This document shows, piece after piece, positions 46,185 to 57,400 of a stretch of DNA of 64,000 bases (positions within the stretch are counted from its first letter, which is position 1; each line of letters opens with the position of its first letter). The notes under the pieces are model-generated. The model searched no databases. It was not told where the DNA came from and saw only the letters and a list, made by a program, of their open reading frames with translations. The position numbers and the translations under genes are program-made. The DNA is from Erinaceus europaeus (Eukaryota > Chordata > Mammalia > Eulipotyphla > Erinaceidae), in contig NC_080185.1 in assembly GCF_950295315.1 (NCBI RefSeq), positions 48,837,237 through 48,901,236 on the forward strand, in the 5' to 3' direction.

Positions 46185-46378
46185 ACTTATTTATTGGGTA
46201 GAGACTAGAAATTGAGGGAAGGGTGAGATATAGGGAGAGAGAGACAGAGAGATAACTGCAGCCCTGCTTCACCACTTATGAGGCTTTCCCATTGCAGGTG
46301 GGGATTGAGGGCTTGAACCAGGATCTTTGCACATTGTAACATGTGTGCTTAGCCCAGTGCACAACCATTCAGCCCCCT
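46185..46378 (-). repeat. SINE, second type, reverse
   Basis: Reverse orientation with the tail on the left ('atatctttacttatttattggg') and the tRNA-like head on the right ('gcttgaaccaggatc', 'gcttagcccagtgcac'). Confidence 0.75.
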
Positions 46379-46744
46379 ATCTTTTTACATTCAATTGTAA
46401 TTGGGATTGAATATTTTATTTCCCTTTCCTCAGACTCTCTGCTTATATACAGAAACGCCACATATTTATGAGTATTTATTTATGTGTTTATTTGTATCCT
46501 GTTACTCTACTGGATTTACTATTTCCAGTAGTTTTTTGGTAGTCTTTAGGGTTGTCTAGATACATTATCATGTCATCAGCAAATAGTGATAGTTTTATTT
46601 CTTCTTTTCTAATTTGCATGCTTTTGCTATCTCTTCTTGTCTGGTAGGATTGGCCAACTATATTGAATAACAGTGGAGACAGTGAGCATCTTTGTCTTGT
46701 TCCTTATTTTAGAAGAAAAGGATAAATCGCACTTAGTCTTGGTA

Positions 46745-47175
46745 AATTATTAACTTGATAAGTCTATGTAGAAACTTATGAACTTCATATTGACTCACTG
46801 AAGACTATTGTTTACTTTTGCTTTCAGGTATATATTTTGCCCTAATTTGTGGATACATGTGAAAACATGCTCTATCTCATGGGACCTGGTCTGTATCTAG
46901 GTTTGGGGACATTTTATGAAGTGAACCATCTGAAATGGAATTAAAGAATCCTATGAAAGGAAAGGTCTCACCTGAGTAATGAGGCTTAAGGGTTGACATT
47001 CCATGTCTGTCCTTTATGCACACAATCTGAAGAGAAGCATATTGAGGTGGTACTCACTTTGTTGATAAGGTTGGGATCAGCAGATGCAATATCATTTGGT
47101 ATGAATTGAGAGAAGCATGCAGGAAAGTGAGCCCCACTATAGAGGTTCCAGGATTGGGTAAATATAGGCTCTATA
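46745..47175 (-). mobile_element. L1 3' UTR fragment
   Basis: Minus-strand 3' UTR block shared with copies A, O and P: 'caggtatatattttgccctaatttgtggatacatgtg', 'gcatgcaggaaagtgagcccc'. Both ends are truncated. The adjacent TA/CA microsatellite (47209-47247) marks its right edge. Confidence 0.8.
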
Positions 47176-47208
47176 TCATATATCTTAGTATTATTAGTAT
47201 TGTAGTTA

Positions 47209-47247
47209 ATATATATATGTATATATATATATACACACACACACACA
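47209..47247. repeat. (TA)n(CA)n microsatellite
   Basis: A TA run followed by a CA run. Confidence 0.95.
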
Positions 47248-47294
47248 ATACTCACAAACCTTATAGGCTCCTTATTTTAAAATACTTTTCACCA

Positions 47295-47519
47295 GGGCCA
47301 GATGTTGACACATCTGGTTCAGTGCACATGCTACAATGCACAAGGACCTTGATTTAAGCCCCCGGCCCTCATCTGCAGGGGGAAAGCTTCACAAATGGTG
47401 AAACAATGCTGCAGGTGTCTCTCTATCTCTCCCTACCTCTGCAGCACCCTCTCAATTTCTCTAATCTCTACCCAAATAAGTAAATAAATAAAATATTAAA
47501 AACAATAAAATTGTTTTTA
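47295..47519 (+). repeat. SINE, second type, with target duplication
   Basis: tRNA-like head 'gggccagatgttgacacatctggttcagtgcac', decayed B box 'gatttaagcccccgg', CT-rich half and A-rich tail. Perfect 16-bp duplication aaaatacttttcacca at 47279-47294 and 47520-47535. Confidence 0.92.
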
Positions 47520-47639
47520 AAAATACTTTTCACCATTTTTCTCTGGAATCTGGCAGCAGTGAGTTTTTTAATCTGTTGGTTAAGGTAGCCATTAAGTAAA
47601 AAGTCCCCCAAATACAGTCACTTAAATAAGATATATAAA

Positions 47640-47972
47640 ATAGATGAGTAAGGTCACTGACTGTCAGAGAAAATGCGAATAAAGACAACACTGAGATACC
47701 ACCTTACCCCTGTGAGAATGTCATACATTAAAAATGACAGCAACAAATGCTGGAGAGGTTGTGGGGACAGAGGACCCTTCCTACACGCTGGTGGGAAGGT
47801 AAATTGGTCCAACCACTGTGGAGAGCAGTCAAGAGAACCCTCACAAGGCTAGGGATGGACCTTCAATGTAACCCAGTAATTGTTCTCCTAGGGATATACC
47901 CTAAGGACTCCATAACACTCAACCAAAAAGATATGAATACACTTGTGTTCATAGCAGCACAATTCATAATAG
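47640..47972 (+). pseudogene. L1 ORF2 C-terminal fragment (copy M)
   Basis: The plus-strand ORF2 Cys-motif region: 'aaatgctggagaggttgtggggacagagg', then [22 protein letters not shown]. Both ends are truncated; it stops at 'attcataatagattcacag', where an unclassified repeat begins. Confidence 0.85.
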
Positions 47973-48585
47973 ATTCACAGTCTTATCATGATTAGCTAAG
48001 AGAATAGGGGGAGGGCAGCACAAGGGGGGAGAGAATCTCTTTTCTGAGTCATATAGTTGTATAGTTGTATGGGATTCTTTGGCAGATGGGGGTTTAAGAT
48101 AAGCAGTTCAGTTATTTCTTTTTCTTTTTTTATCCCTCCAGGGTTATTTCTGGGCTCGGTGTCTGCACCATGAATCCACCACTCCTGGAGGCCATTTTTC
48201 CCCCTTTTGTTGCCCTTGTTGTTGTAGCCTCCTTGTGGTTATTATTATTACCATTGTTGATATTGTTCATTGTTGGATAGGACAGAGAGAAATGGAGAGA
48301 GGAGGGGAAGATAGAGAGGGGGAGAGAAAGACACCTGTAGACCTGCTTCACTGCCTGTGAAGCGACTCCCATGTAGGTGGGGAGCCGGGGTTCGAACCGG
48401 GATCCTTAGGCCTGTCCTTGCGCTTTGTGCCACGTGCGCTTAACCCACTGTGCCACCGTCCAACCCCCGAGTTATTTCTACAGAGATTGTCAGTGGGTCC
48501 TCAGGCAAGGACTCTTTTCTGGAAGGAACCTAGGAGGTAGTGAAACACTAAAATGACACATTTCCTATGTATGAATGTATGTATG
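47973..48585. repeat. Unclassified repeat U, copy 1 (with a SINE inside)
   Basis: Similar to 50685-50945: shared 'ggggagggcagcaca', 'atagttgtatgggattctttggca', 'agataagcagttca', 'cattttcctatgtat' and others, in the same orientation. It is interrupted by a SINE at 48120-48469. The family is not recognised. On the minus strand copy 2 ends in an AATAAA-like motif, which would fit an LTR. Confidence 0.6.
48120..48469 (-). repeat. tRNA-like SINE with an extra 3' segment, reverse
   Basis: Main SINE type with head on the right (B box near 48389-48400). Beyond the usual tail it carries an additional 70-base unit (plus strand 48131-48200, 'ccctccagggttatttctgggctcgg...cctggaggcc') before the oligo-T. 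Perfect duplication agttatttct at 48110-48119 and 48470-48479. Confidence 0.9.
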
Positions 48586-48652
48586 TAAGTGTGTATGTAT
48601 ATATGTATGTATGTGTGTATGTATGTATATATGTATATATATTTATTTATAA
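48566..48652. repeat. (TATG)n / (TA)n microsatellite
   Basis: An irregular array of gtat, tgta and tata units. Confidence 0.9.
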
Positions 48653-49253
48653 TGAAACCATCTTGACTTCTTACACTAGGGTAGATAAGGTGGGCCATGT
48701 CATGTTGGAGTCTGGAAAAGTGAGGTGAAATGGCAGAAGGTACACCTGGAAGTCAGTGGTAGCCCAAAGCTACTGCTCTGTCCCTCCCTTCTGGTCTCAA
48801 CCATACACCATACACTGCCCCCTCTCCCTTTGGTTATTTCTTAGTAGGCATTCCATTCATGCGTCTAGAATGGGGTTATGAGTTTCTGCAGAGGCAGGAA
48901 TCTGCTAGCCCACAGCCTGTGCTCAGGCATACTGCCCCAGACAGGAGGTGTAGAGGAGAAAACCATGTTGTGAGGAGTCTCAGCTGAGGCCCAAGAGACA
49001 GGACTAGATGAATCATGGAGACTGATATGAAAAGCATAGGCATTTGGGGTAGTATGTTGGTGGTTGGGGAGGACAGGAGCAAGGAGTCATGGCTACCACC
49101 TTCAGTTCTATGACATGTTCAGTGAGGTCATAATCAGTCTCTATGGAGTCTTGAGGACAACAGTCAGCACAGATCTGAGCGTCAGACTGAGTGCTTCAAC
49201 CACCTGGAGGAACGTTCTCAGGAAAAATGATGGAGGTACTTCTATTGGAGAAG
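48653..49253. other. No gene seen
   Basis: No repeat or coding content recognised. Base composition is more even than in its neighbours. It may be the 5' flank or part of the HMGB-like retrocopy's surroundings. Confidence 0.4.
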
Positions 49254-49284
49254 ACTGACAAACCTTTTGTCTTTCGAGTAAGGA

Positions 49285-49760
49285 CGGTTCTACGTGAGCC
49301 TCCTAGAGAAAGAGGATTTCTATTTTTGCCTTCTTTCTGCGAATGTGCAAAGTTGAATATCAGGAGAAAAAACCCGGTGCCTGCATGAACCTAATCGAAT
49401 TTTCTAGGAAATGCTCCCAGAGATGGAGAATGCTATCAGAGAAAGAGAAGAATGCATTCAAAGTCCTGGCAACATATCAAAGAAGCTGGGCAAGATGTGG
49501 ACCAACATCAGTAACATGGAGAAAAGGCTTTAGGAAAGCAAGGCAGCAGAAATGAGAATGCAGTATAACATGGTTGCTGTGGAATACAAGGCCAGAGTTC
49601 TGGATGGTTGGGAGAGTACTCCTAACATTACACAGAAGAAGGTGGAAGAAAAAGAGTCAGAAGATTCAGAGGGGGATGATTCCTCTGACAATGGGGAAAG
49701 TTCAGATTTGGAGGAGGAGGAAGGACATATAAGTGGGATGTAAGGAGAAGATGAATAAAG
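49285..49760 (+). pseudogene. HMGB-like processed pseudogene, broken
   Basis: HMGB proteins are chromatin proteins with two HMG boxes and an acidic tail. Here box A text appears in two frames: GFLFLPSFCECAK and, from 49343, YQEKKPGACMNLIEFSRKCSQRWRMLSEKEKNAF, a clear HMG-box pattern. After about 49470 the frame shifts and box B continues with SKKLGKMWTNISNMEKRL, then a stop codon, then the helix-3 region EYKARVLDG. The tail is acidic (EEKESEDSEGDDSSDNGESSDLEEEE), ending in a stop at 49741. About 60 residues between the boxes are missing. No introns, with an aataaa at 49755. Which HMGB paralogue is unclear. Confidence 0.6.
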
Positions 49761-50456
49761 AAAGCCCAGCAGAATACAAATCTGTCTGCTTGTAATAACT
49801 TTCGAGATCGCCACAGCCCCTGTGTATGTGACCTGAAAAGTATCCGTTGCCTTCATAAGTCTAATTACACAATTGAAAAAAGGAAACTGGCCTAGTTGGG
49901 CCTCTGCTATGTTACTTTAAAAGTTTGAGCACCCAAATGAAGACCCAAGATGAAGGGAAGAATTGGTTGTGAGGAGGGGTCAAGATTGTCTTTGCTGAAG
50001 AAATATCTTTACCATTTCTCTTTGGGGAGATCTTGAATTGACCAGAACTGAAAACTTCTTTTAAGTAGCACTTTCCACATTCGGTCTTATTTTCTACTTC
50101 CTTTCAGTATTAGTTAATCTTCCCAGGCAGCCTAGTGGCTTATGGGATTCTAGTTGAGTCTCCCAAGTGGCTTATGGGATTCTGTGAGGTTTGGCCTGGT
50201 GCTGGGTCTCTCGGGTGGCTGGTGTGGCTAAAGTACTATGCAGGGAGGATCAGAGCACAATCCCAGAGCACTCTTCACTGCCTGGGCCAGGCCAACTACA
50301 CCCAAGCCATTGGCACAGACCTTTGTTGAACATAGGAAGCAGCAGGCTTGGCGTCTCTGAGTACAGGATGTGTCCAGGCACCCTTGATGTTGCTTTATTC
50401 CCCATTTACAGGATGGTTTTTAGCCCTTACGTGGATATCCTTTGATCATCAGCCCA

Positions 50457-50458
<2 letters not shown>
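49761..50458. other. No gene seen
   Basis: No repeat or gene recognised. It may include 3' UTR of the HMGB-like retrocopy. Confidence 0.4.

Positions 50459-50460
<2 letters not shown>

Positions 50461-50517
<57 letters not shown>
50461..50517. repeat. (CA)n microsatellite
   Basis: About 28 perfect CA units, likely polymorphic. Confidence 0.98.
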
Positions 50518-50520
<3 letters not shown>

Positions 50521-50942
50521 AAAAAGGTAGGCATTGAGACAGTTTATTCTATTCTGAAGAACTGGATCCCAGCCCAGCTTGGATCCACCATGGTGGCATG
50601 AACCAACCAGAGACCACAACTCAGATTTATTCCCTACTGTTGGTTCAAAACTTCCCTGTTCTATACTGTTTAGATACACAGATTTAGTCTTCTCATGACT
50701 ATCTAAGAGCTGAGGGGGAGGGCAGCACATGGGGGAGGAACTCTTGTGGGTTAGGGGCCTGGTTTGGCAATTGTGACCCACCTCATATAGTTGTATGGGA
50801 TTCTTTAGCATATGGGGTCTAAGATAAGCAGTTCAATTATTTCTACAGTGACTGTCAGTAGGTCCTTAGGCAGGGACACTTTTATCTTGAAGGCAACTGG
50901 GGGGTAGTGAAACATTAAAACAAGTCATTTCCTATGTATATT

Positions 50943-50945
<3 letters not shown>
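50521..50945. repeat. Unclassified repeat U, copy 2
   Basis: Same orientation as copy 1 at 47973-48585 and similar over about 250 bp. It extends further left (50521-50690). On the minus strand it shows two aataaa-type motifs near its end (about 50528-50533 and 50625-50630). It could be a solo LTR of an unrecognised family, but no target duplication was found. Confidence 0.55.

Positions 50946-50987
<42 letters not shown>
50946..50987. repeat. (TA)n microsatellite
   Basis: About 21 TA units next to the A-rich end of the following L1. Confidence 0.97.
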
Positions 50988-50990
<3 letters not shown>

Positions 50991-51945
50991 TTTATTTTTT
51001 ATTTATAAAAAGGAAACATTGACAAAACCACAGGATAAGAGGGGTACAGCTTTGCACAGTTCCCACCACCAGACCTCTGTATATCATCCCCTCCACTGAT
51101 AGCTTTCCTATTCTTTAACCCTCTGGGAGTATGGACCCAAGATCACTGTAGGATGCAGAAGGTTGAAGGTCTGGCTTCTGTAATTGCTTCCCCACTGAAC
51201 ATGGGTGTTGACTGGTCTATCCATATTCAAGCATGTCTCTCTCTTTCCCTAGTGGGGAAGGGCTCTGGGCAGGCGGAGCTCCAAGTCACATTGGTAGGGT
51301 TGTCTGTCCAGGGAATTCTGATCGGCATCATTCTGGCATCTGGAACATGGTGGTTGACAAGAGAGGTAACATACAAAGCCAAAGAAATTGTTGAACAATC
51401 ATTGACCTAAAGGCTGGAATAGTGCAGATGAAGTCTTGGAGGTGGTCCTCCATTTTGTAGATAGCTAGTAAGCATATTTCAGTTATATTTCAAAGGTCCT
51501 GTGGCTATACTAGTGTTTTTTTGTTGTTGTTGTTTTTGCCTGAGCCTGTAATCTGATATGCAGGTGGATCCTAATTATTGTCTAGGGAGATTATGTCATG
51601 GCTGATAAAAGGACCAGAAAGCTGGAGAGTAGCTCCCTAATACGGGAAAGGGGTATAAATATTGTTGACTGTAAACCTCATCAATTTGATGTGATCTGGG
51701 ACCTATAATTAGCTTGGGATCCTGTGTGACCTCTGCATCCCCCTAAATCTGAGCTCACATTCTGTGGTCATGAGTAGGAACAATTCATACTGTCCCAGTA
51801 TGGATCCATCTTCCTCAGGTGTAGCATAGAGTAGGTTGTCCATCCTCCCTTTGGAGGATGGAACATTCTCTACCATTACTGACCCAAGTTGAGGGCAAGG
51901 TCCTATGGGGGCCCACAAAGGGGTCTATTTTGTTGTTCCATATAT
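50988..51945 (-). mobile_element. L1 copy N, 3' UTR only
   Basis: A-rich end at 50988-51020, then the usual 3' UTR to about 51945 ('cacaaaggggtctattttgttg'), where it is cut. It contains the unoccupied form of the site used by the outer ERV ('gtataaatattgttgac' near 51652). Confidence 0.87.
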
Positions 51946-52614
51946 GATTTTTTTTCTGTATTGAAAAAGTTTTTTAAAAATTTCATATTTATTTATTTAT
52001 TTAAAAAAGGAGATATTAACCAAACCATAGGACAAGAGGGGTACAACTCCACACAATTCTCTCTATCCCCTCCCCTCCCCTGATAGCTTTCCTATTTTTT
52101 ATCCCTCTGGGAGTGTGGACCCAAAGTCATTGTGGGATGCAGAAGGTGGAAGGTCTGGCTTCGGTAATTGCTTCCCCGCTGAACATGGGCATTGGTAGGT
52201 CGATCCATACTCCCAGTCTGCCTCTCTCTTTCCCTAGTAGGGTGGGTATCTGGAGAAATGGGGCTCCAGGACACACTGGTGAGGTCGTCTGTCCAGGGAG
52301 GTCTGGTCGGCATCATACTGGCATCTGGAACCTGGTGGCTGAAAAAAGAGTTAACATACAAAGCCAAAGAATTGTTGAATAATCATGGACCTAAAGGCTG
52401 GAATAGAGCAGATGAAGTGTTGGGGGTTACTCACTGCAGACTACTGTGTACTTTTGCTTTCAGGTATATATTTTGCCCTAGTTTATGGATACATGTGAAC
52501 ATATGCTCTATCTCACGGGACCTGTCTATATCTAGGTTTGGGGACTTTGCTAGGACGTGAACCTCCTGGAATGGAATTAGAGAATACTATGAAAGGAAAG
52601 GTTATACTGTTATA

Positions 52615-52973
52615 TGTTGTTTTCGCTGGGCTGGCTTCACGGGCGGGTAACAGATGACCAGAAACACATGGCTGAGCTGAGAAAGCAGTTTTATCTTTAT
52701 TCACAAGCAGGCAAACAGTCCAACACCTAATCACCACACAGATCTCTCCTGCATCTTTCTCCTCCTGTGGCAGCAGCAGGAACTCAGGAAGTATGTAGGG
52801 TAGGGGCGGGGAAAATGGAGAAGCATGAGACTAGCAAGGGCTAAACCAAATCTCCCAGAGGTGGGGGGAGTGAGACCAAAGCAATGTAACAGAAAAGACC
52901 ATGTAAATAGACCACAATGTCAAGCAGTGTAACAGAACTAGATCCCAGAAGCAGAACTAGAAGCATACCAACA
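52615..52973 (-). mobile_element. Solo LTR (359 bp) with 6-bp duplication
   Basis: Minus-strand LTR related to the ERV at 36806-42223 (shared 'ggcttcacgggcgggtaac' and 'gaagcataccaaca' ends). Perfect duplication gttata at 52609-52614 and 52974-52979. It is shorter than either ERV's LTR, so it is a third subfamily. Confidence 0.88.
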
Positions 52974-53338
52974 GTTATAGTCACACTGTTTGGTAATTGG
53001 GTTAACTTTGAAAAATCCCTTTGTTAGGATTTGCTGTTTAATACCCAACATCAACATAGTTTATGTCCTTTGACATTATTTGTATATAGCTGTGCCACCG
53101 GTTGCTTCTGTTCTCCCTGGTCTAGGCCTTTGAGAGTGTCAACATATTAAAAAAAAACTCAGCCTGTGCTTTAAAATGTTTGAGACACACAATCAACTTT
53201 CCCCCTCTCACATTAATTAAATAGAGATTTATATGACTACAAATTAATAGGAGTGTACATAAACACCATTCCCACCACCAAAAAGACTATGTCCCATCCC
53301 ACCCCACCTCCCCCCACTGCCCTGGGAAGCCAAATATC

Positions 53339-53380
53339 CACCCTCACCCTTACCCTCACCCTCACACTCACCCTCACCCC
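53339..53380. repeat. CCCTCA-type short repeat in an L1 3' UTR
   Basis: Seven hexamer-like units of CCCTCA/CCCTTA on the plus strand; the G-rich strand has GGGTGA units and could form a quadruplex. It lies at the position of the L1 3' UTR G-rich tract and looks like a local expansion of it, not a telomeric insertion. Confidence 0.7.
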
Positions 53381-53479
53381 AGGGTTTTTACTTTGGTGCC
53401 ATACTCCAGATTTAGTCAGATCCTGATTTTAGTTTCCTTTTCTGTTCTTCTTTCTCAACTTCTGTTGGTGAGTGGGATC

Positions 53480-54450
53480 ATCCCATACTCATCTTTATCT
53501 TTCTAACTTAGATCACATAACATAATTCCTTCTAGCTCCCTCCAAGATGAGTCAGAGAAGGTGGGTTCATTGTTCTTAATAGCTGTGTAGTATTTTGTTG
53601 TGTATATATACCACAGCTTTCTCAGCCACTCAGCTGTTGGGCACCTGGGTTGCTTCCAGGTTTTAGCTATTACGAATTGTGCTGCTATGAACATAGGTGT
53701 ACAAATATCTTTTTGTTTGGGTGTTATGGAGTCCTTGGGGTATATCCCCAAGAGAGGAATTACTGGGTAATATGGTAAGACCGTGTCTAAACTTGTGAGA
53801 GTTCTCCTGACTGCTCTCCACAGAGTCTGGACCAACTTACATTCCCACCAGCAGTGCAGAAGGGTTCCTCTGTCCCCACATCCTCTCCAGCATTTGTTGT
53901 TGCTGTTCTTTTTGATGTATGCCATTCTCACAGGGGTGAGGTGATACCTCAATGTTGTCTTTATTTGCATTTTTCTGAAAATCAGTGACCTGGAACAATT
54001 TTTGTGTTTTTGTTAGCCTTTTCCCTCTCTTCTGTAGGGAATGTTCTGTTCATAACCTCTGCCTATTTTTGGATGGGGTCATTTGCTTTTTTTGGTGCTA
54101 AGTTTGTTGAGCTCTTTGTATATTTTAGTGATTAGTCTCTTGACTGATGTATGACATGTGAAGATGTTCTCCCACTCTATGAGGGGTCTCCTTGTTTCTG
54201 TGATAGTTTCTTTGGCTGTGCAGAAGCTTTTTAATTTGATATATTCCCATTGGTTTGTTTCTGCTTTAGTCTTCCTTGCAATTGGGTTTATATCATCAAA
54301 GATGTCCTTGAGGTTTAGGGGAAAAAGTGTTCCACCAATGTTCTCCTCTAAGTGTTTGATAGTTTCTGGTCTAACATACAGGTCCCTAATCCATTTGGAG
54401 TTGATTTTTGTTTCTGGTGAGATAAGGTGGTTGAGTTTCATTCTTCTGCG
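53480..54450 (-). pseudogene. L1 ORF2 C-terminal part (copy O), broken
   Basis: Frames 53503-53970 and 54079-54441 cover the end of ORF2. The Cys motif [19 protein letters not shown] is intact. Between the two frames is a frameshift near 54000-54080. Confidence 0.85.
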
Positions 54451-54455
54451 TCTTT

Positions 54456-57400
54456 CTTTTTTTTTAATTTTTAATTTTTTTTTAATTTAAGAAAGGAGAC
54501 ATTAACAAAACCGTAGGAAAGGAGATGTAAAACTCCACACAATTCCCACCACCTAATCTCCATATCCCCTCCCCTCCCCTCCCCTGATATCTTTCCCATT
54601 CTCTATCCCTCTGGGAGTATGGACCCAGGGTCATTGTGGGTTGTAGAAGGTGGAAGGTCTGGTTTCTGTAATTTCTTCCCCGCTGAACATGGGCGTTGAC
54701 TGGTCGATCCATACTCCCATTCTGCCTCTCTCTTTCCCCAGTAGGGTGGGGCTCTGGGGAAGTGGAGCTCCTGTACACATTCGTGGGGTTGTCAGTCCAG
54801 AGAAATCTGGTTGGCATCATGCTGGCATCTGGAACCAGGTGGGTGAAAAGAGAGTTAACATATAAAGCCAAACAAATTGTTGAACAATCATGGACCTAAA
54901 GGCTGGAATAGTGCACATGAAGTGTTGGGGGGGTACTCACTGCAGACTCTTGTGTACTTCTACTTTCAGGTATATATTTTTCCCTGGTTTATGGACACGT
55001 GTGAATATATATATGCTCTATCTCAGGGGACCTGGTCTATATCTAGGTTTGGGGACTTTATTGAGGAGTGGACCACCTGGAATGGAATTAGAGAATACTA
55101 TTAAAGGAAAGGTCTCACCTGAGTGATGAAGCTGAAGGGTTGTCATTCCACACGTGAAGTCTCTGTACAAAGTCTGAAGTGAAGCATGCTGGGGTGGACT
55201 CGTTTCATTGATTAGATTTCGGTCAGCGGATGTAATATTATTAGATATGGATTGAGAGAAGCATGCAAGAAAGTGGGCCCTACCGTAAGGTTCCAGAACT
55301 GGGGAAAATACAGGGTCTATAGTGGAAATGTGACGATCCTCAAGAAAACAATGGATAGTTATTGTTTTCATTACATTATTTGGTAATTGGGTTAAATGTG
55401 AAAAGTCCCTTTGTTAGGGTTTACTTTATAATACCCAGCATCTTGTATATAGCTGTGCCACCGGTTGCTTCTGTTCTACCTGTTCCAGACTTTTGAGACG
55501 GTCAACATATCAGAGACTCAGACTATGTATTAAAAAGTCTCAGTCTGTTTTTAAAAAGTTTGAGACATATGATCAATTTTTCCCCTCTCATATTAATTAA
55601 ATAGTGGTTTATATGACTACACTTTAATAGGAGTGTACATAAACACCATTCCTACCACCAAAAGACTGTGTCACACCTCACCCACCCCCTAGCTCTCCCC
55701 AGTCCCCCACCACCCCAGAAAGATGAATGGCCACCCTCCCCCTCACCAAAGAGTTTTTACTTTGGTGCCCTACTCTCTTTTAATCGAATCCTGCTTTAGT
55801 TTCCCTTTCTGTTCTTCTTTCTCAACTTTGTTGATGAGTGGGATCATCCCATACTCATCTTTATCTTTCTTACTTAGCTCACTTAACATAATTCCTTCTA
55901 GCTCCGTCCAAGATGGGTCAGATAAGGTGGGTTCATTGTTCTTAATAGCTGCATAGTATTCCATTGTGTATATATACCACAGCTTTCTCAGCCACTCATC
56001 TGTTGTTGGGCACCAGTTTCCTTCCAGGTTTTAGCTATTATGAATTGTGCTGTTATGAACATACGTGTACACATATCTTTTTGATTGGGCATTATGTAAT
56101 CCTTGGGGTATATCCCCAAGAGAGGAATTACTGGGTCATATAGAAGGTCTATTTTTAGCCTTGTGAGAGTTCTCCAGACTGCTCTCCACAGAGGCTGGAC
56201 CAATATACATTCCCACCAGCAGTGAAGAAGGGTTCCTCTGTCCCCACAGACTCTCCAACATTTGTTGCTGCTGTCCCTTTTGATGCATGCCATTCTCACA
56301 GGAGTGAGGTGGTATCTCAATGTTGTCGTTATTTATATCTCTCTGACAATCAGTGACCTGAAGAAGTTTTTCATGTGTTTGTTAGCCTTTTGGATCTCCT
56401 CTGAAGTGAATGTCTTGTTCACATCCTCTGCCCATTTCTGGATGGGGTCATTTTCTTTTTTGGTGCTAAGTTTGCTGAGCTCTTTGTATATTTTGGTTAT
56501 TAATCTCGTATGATGTATGGCATGTGAAGATCTTCTCCCATTCTGTGAGGGGTCTCTTTGTTTGTGTGATGGTTTCTTTGGCTGTGCAGAAGATTTTCAA
56601 TTTGATATAGTCCCATTGGTTTGTTTCTGCTTTAGTATTCCTTTCAATTGGGTTTGTTTCATCAAAGATGTCCTTGAAGTTTAGGTGGGAAAGTGTTCCA
56701 CCAATGTTTTCCTCTAAGTATTTAATAGTTTCTTGTCTACCATCCAGGCCCTTGATCCAGATGAAGTTGCTTTTTGTTTCTGGTGAGATAAGGTGGTTCA
56801 ATTTCATTCTTCTGCATGTTTCAACCCAGTTTTCCCAGTACCATTTATTGAAGAGAGCTTCCTTCTTCCCTTTTTCAAAAATTAGATTTCCTTAGTTGTG
56901 GGGCTTTAGTTCTACTGCTTTGTGTGCCTATTTTTGATGCAGTACAAGGCTGTTTTGATGATGATGGCCTTATAATATAGTTTGAGATCTGGGAGTGTGA
57001 TGCCTCTATTTCTGTTACTTTTCCTCTAAATTGTTTTGGCAATTCTAGGTTTTTTTCTGGTTCCAGATAAATGACTGTAGTTTTTGTTCTATTCTCTTAA
57101 AGAAGCTTGGTGGAACTTTGATGGGTATCCCATAAAATTTGTATTTGGCTCTGCGGAGGATATTCATTTTGATATCAATTCTTCCAATCAATGAGATGGG
57201 ATGTCTTTCCATTTCTTGGTATCATTTTCTATTTCCTTGATAGTGACTCACAGTTTTCATTATAGAAATGTTTCACTTATTTGGTCATGTTTATTCTTAG
57301 GCATTTTACTCATTTTAATGCAACGTTGAATGTGTGTGATTTCTGGGTATCATCTTCTTCTGATTTCCTGTTTGCATAAAGAGATGCCACTGATTTTTTG

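Larger units (their letters stand above)
44816..46735 (-). mobile_element. Old L1 ORF2 fragment (copy L)
   Basis: Minus-strand ORF2 of an older L1, heavily mutated and split by an LTR and two SINEs. The RT motif FADD is preserved as plus-strand gtcatcagcaaa at 46572-46583, followed by 'tagtgatag'. The 44816-45240 part corresponds to ORF2 downstream of the RT. It is more diverged than any copy except K. Confidence 0.75.
51975..54455 (-). mobile_element. L1 copy O, 5'-truncated, with a solo LTR inside
   Basis: A-rich end near 51975-52010, 3' UTR (split by an LTR at 52615-52973), G-rich tract (plus strand 53283-53380), ORF2 C-terminus to about 54450. It ends at 'cattcttctgcgt', directly at the oligo-T of the next L1. 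Confidence 0.88.

Noticed and set aside
50449..50811. ORF with an alternating Cys-Val run
   Set aside because: It is the translation of the (CA)n microsatellite; not a gene.
53339..53380. Interstitial telomere
   Set aside because: Units are mostly CCCTCA, not CCCTAA, and the site is where L1 3' UTRs normally carry a G-rich tract.
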